NCBI GenBank assembly: GCA_016282745.1
Contig: JAEELL010000146.1
Coordinates: 1 to 64,000, forward strand
Direction: 5' to 3'
Length of the DNA stretch: 64,000 bases
Source of the DNA: Lachnospiraceae bacterium
GTDB taxonomy: Bacteria > Bacillota > Clostridia > Lachnospirales > Lachnospiraceae
Positions 61,857-64,000 of the stretch are shown in pieces. Position 1 is the first letter of the stretch. Every line of letters starts with the position of its first letter. Below the pieces are notes generated by a model that was not told the origin of the DNA, did not search any database, and saw only the letters and a program-made list of their open reading frames with translations. Made by a program: the position numbers and the translations under genes.

Positions 61857-62798
61857 TTATTTTTTACTTCTACGTTTAGTAATTTTATAAAGTGCTTTAT
61901 AACCTTTGGCATTTGCACAGACATCATCAACGTATTCTGCGTTTACAAGTAATGGGTTTGATTTAAAATATTTTTGCAAAATAACTGAGCCTCCACCTGC
62001 AAAAACGATTGGCATCGCTCTGAAACCTTCTACTTCTTCCTTGAGGGTATTAACAATTTCATTACAATAATTTGTAGCTGCGTTGCAAATATACTCTTTA
62101 ACTTCATCATCAACAGGTAACTTGTATGTTCCCTTTAAGATTGCATCAATCTGGCTTTCCTTAAATTTAATATCAAACTTTGAATTACAGAAATTCAGAA
62201 CCTCGTTGTAAAAATCAATAATTCCAGAGTCTAAAGATTCACATTCACTCATGTTATATCGACCATTACTAAGAACCATATAATCAAGTGTTCTGCCACC
62301 CAAATCAACAATAAGTAATTCATCCGCTTCATAGACTTTTTTCTTCATCAGAGCAGCTATTGCGAAAGCCTGTGGAAAAATTTCGGCTTCATTAATGTTT
62401 ATTCTATAAGAACGCCCGTTAAATGTAAACACAACAGGTTCTTTAGTGATAAAATACTGCTTAAATTTTTCAGCGTTTGCGAAATGCTTAGGTGGTAAAC
62501 CATTAAGAAGAGTTACTGTTGTGCTAATTTTATCAGAGTCGGCAATCTTTCCGTCGTTAATTTTCTTCTCAATTTCCTTCGCAATTCCGAAAAGAGCTAA
62601 AATAAAGAATCGTTCATCTATTGTCTTGTCACGAAGGTATCTAATTCTTTTTCCGTCTAAGGAATAATACTTGCCATTGTACTTCATAATATCCTTACCT
62701 AATCCGCCTAAGTCAAAATCTGACTCTGAAAGAGAGGTTGGAAATACGAAATTCTCTGTCTTAATGTTTCTGTTGCCTGAATCAATCGAAATAATCAT
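61857..62798 (-). CDS. ParM/StbA-like actin homolog
   Basis: 313 residues. Actin-fold motifs: IISIDSGNRNIKT (phosphate 1), LIVDLGGRTLDYMV (phosphate 2) and IVFAGGGSVIL (adenosine). This set and the length fit plasmid-segregating ParM/Alp-type proteins, which push plasmid copies apart as ATP-driven filaments. AAAAGGAG precedes the ATG. An RHH protein follows. It implies that the element exists, at least at times, as a low-copy circular plasmid. Confidence 0.8.
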   Translation of the reverse strand: MIISIDSGNRNIKTENFVFPTSLSESDFDLGGLGKDIMKYNGKYYSLDGKRIRYLRDKTIDERFFILALFGIAKEIEKKINDGKIADSDKISTTVTLLNGLPPKHFANAEKFKQYFITKEPVVFTFNGRSYRININEAEIFPQAFAIAALMKKKVYEADELLIVDLGGRTLDYMVLSNGRYNMSECESLDSGIIDFYNEVLNFCNSKFDIKFKESQIDAILKGTYKLPVDDEVKEYICNAATNYCNEIVNTLKEEVEGFRAMPIVFAGGGSVILQKYFKSNPLLVNAEYVDDVCANAKGYKALYKITKRRSKK

Positions 62799-62815
62799 AA
62801 TCTTTAATCTCCTTT

Positions 62816-63316
62816 TTAATTACTTATGCTTATATTCTCCATATATAATGTTAAATGTTTAAACAATGAGGGTTCCCTATCTAATAAATCCTCTATGATG
62901 CAGCCTATTGTTCTAAGATCACGAGCCATTGTGGATGTTGCGTATTTACCACTATCAGTCGTGGAACGATTAGCAAGGTAAGCTAAGTCGTTCTCTTTAT
63001 TGTCGATATATTTACCTTTTGCCAAAGCAACGTAATCAACGCCATTCTTTTTTGATGAATTAAAGCAACTTGACGAATTTAACATCGATAAAAGATACGT
63101 TGCTTCACATAGAGCATTCCACATATATCGACCTAGCTTCTTTTTGTCATATTCGTAAATTTCATTATCGTCATCATCTTCAAGTTTAGAGAGTAATGAA
63201 ATGCAATCTTTTGCTAATGAATTATAGTTTTTCAGAATATAAATTCCTCTACTCTCGTGAAAACATGAAGGATGAAGAATGCAGTCTTTGTTTGTTAGAT
63301 TTCTTCGTTTTACCAT
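62816..63316 (-). CDS. Hypothetical protein, 166 residues
   Basis: ATG 63316 follows AAGGAGATA by about 10 bases; TTG 63322 is an alternative. The sequence (VKRRNLTNKDCILHPSCFHES, later KYATSTMARDLRTIGCIIEDLL) is helical with six Cys. It overlaps the stop of the upstream gene and ends 18 bp before the ParM-like gene, so it belongs to the same operon. Family not recognised. Confidence 0.6.
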   Translation of the reverse strand: MVKRRNLTNKDCILHPSCFHESRGIYILKNYNSLAKDCISLLSKLEDDDDNEIYEYDKKKLGRYMWNALCEATYLLSMLNSSSCFNSSKKNGVDYVALAKGKYIDNKENDLAYLANRSTTDSGKYATSTMARDLRTIGCIIEDLLDREPSLFKHLTLYMENISISN

Positions 63317-63318
63317 TC

Positions 63319-64000
63319 TCAAATATCTCCTTGTTTTTCCAACTGTTCACTTATATATCCGATAAATCTCGAATAATATGGATTCGCCTCTCTATCGTGG
63401 AAGAATTTGTCGTACATATAAATTGCAAAACGTATATACTTATTGGCAGTTTTTTTATGCAACGTATCTTGAGATAATGCTACGCCTAAGTTTTCAATAA
63501 ATTTTTCTTCTAACGTGTTTGAAGCGTACTTTTCATTAAAAGTATTAATTATAAGGTCGGCTGTTTTTTCGTCATAATTCCGAACAAAATAATCGTTAGC
63601 GGCTTGGATCATCCGATAAAATGTTATTGCATCACCATATTCCTTGTTTAGAAATCTTTGGTTAGGTATGTATGTCGTTTCGCTGGATAACAAAGATGAA
63701 ACATAGTTTTCAAAATTCACGATTCCAATATTAGAGTTTGCTCTTGTTTTACAAAACTCATCAAACCGTTTCATAATGTCCTCACGTTCCTTTAGCTTTG
63801 AATATTGCACAACTAAAGAAGATAGATTGTTGGTATTATTAATGATTTCGACGTTCGGATAATATTGCTTCAGAATCATAATCGTATTGGCACAACCTAT
63901 GTTATATCTGTTGTAACTGTTCACGGAATTATTTATGACATATCGTCCATCGCTGTTTTTTTTATCAATCTCATCTAAAATTGATTTATCAAATCTGTAT
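63319..64000 (-). CDS. Hypothetical protein (5' end beyond the window)
   Basis: The frame runs open from the stop at 63319 to the window edge at 64000, so at least 227 residues are present; a GTG at 63924 is not needed as start. Readable blocks include SDGRYVINNSVNSYNRYN, then helical charged segments (LKEREDIMKRFDEFCKT; EEKFIENLGVALSQDTL). Cytoplasmic by composition. Family not recognised. First visible gene of the minus-strand par-lepB operon. Confidence 0.55.
   Translation of the reverse strand, partial: YRFDKSILDEIDKKNSDGRYVINNSVNSYNRYNIGCANTIMILKQYYPNVEIINNTNNLSSLVVQYSKLKEREDIMKRFDEFCKTRANSNIGIVNFENYVSSLLSSETTYIPNQRFLNKEYGDAITFYRMIQAANDYFVRNYDEKTADLIINTFNEKYASNTLEEKFIENLGVALSQDTLHKKTANKYIRFAIYMYDKFFHDREANPYYSRFIGYISEQLEKQGDI

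Larger units (their letters stand above)
46260..64000. mobile_element. Left part of a plasmid-like integrative element
   Basis: The set ssb, topoisomerase III, tyrosine recombinase, ParM-like actin with RHH partner, signal peptidase I, RHH and HTH regulators and many short unknown genes is typical of conjugative or plasmid-like elements and absent from the preceding 46 kb. The 7-mer TGTAAAC is also much denser here. No relaxase, coupling protein, type IV secretion gene or phage structural gene is visible, so its class is undecided. The right end is outside the window. Confidence 0.7.

Noticed and set aside
46260-64000. Prophage
   Set aside because: No capsid, terminase, portal, tail or lysis gene is visible; ParM-like, TopB and signal peptidase genes fit a plasmid-like element better. 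Genes outside the window could change this.

Overview
The window looks like the chromosome of a low-GC Gram-positive gut anaerobe, most likely a Lachnospiraceae member. The signs are strong GGAGG ribosome binding sites, AT-rich promoters, BspA-type leucine-rich repeat surface proteins, lysine-rich wall-protein tails, a class B sortase, an Ala/Lys-rich histone-like protein and a DUF6145-type small protein. No rRNA, tRNA or CRISPR array was seen. All calls come from reading the sequence; no database search was run.

Bases 1-46,232 are ordinary chromosome. From 1 to 31 kb there are a SpoIIE-like phosphatase tail and a membrane acyltransferase, then a cell-surface block: a 2,503-residue LRR/Ig-like protein, two tandem paralogous Ig/LRR proteins, a DUF3298-like secreted protein, a NYN/LOTUS protein and a GH16 beta-glucanase. 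These are followed by fructose-bisphosphate aldolase, a class B sortase, a cation exchanger, a cyclophilin, a DUF1858 protein, and a wall-anchored protein ending in SPKTG, a likely substrate of that sortase. Next come a histone-like protein, an SH3b protein, an NfeD/SPFH pair and coaX-dusB-SDR.

Bases 31.5-44.1 kb form a coherent N,N'-diacetylchitobiose pathway: GH94 chitobiose phosphorylase, phosphohexomutase, YesM/YesN-type two-component system, sugar ABC transporter (no ATPase present), nagB and nagA. Between nagB and nagA lies a seven-unit, 63-bp tandem array with a TGCA core every 31-32 bp. greA and lysS close the chromosomal part.

From about 46,260 to the window end the content changes to mobile-element genes: ssb, a MoxR/CobS-like AAA+ ATPase, many small unknown genes, a CobT-like VWA protein with a HEVGH motif, ribbon-helix-helix and helix-turn-helix regulators, a tyrosine recombinase, topoisomerase III, signal peptidase I, and a ParM-like actin with a small RHH partner. 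The right end lies outside the window. Three signals make this part interesting. (1) The 7-mer TGTAAAC occurs about 30 times in 17.7 kb, against about 10 times in the preceding 46 kb, in several reading frames and in intergenic DNA, and is nearly always preceded by a pyrimidine. (2) Two copies of a promoter plus structured-leader module drive the ssb/AAA+ and VWA transcription units. (3) A helically phased TTAATG iteron array and a candidate small RNA lie on the two sides of topB. Together they suggest a plasmid-like integrative element with its own regulon and partition system.
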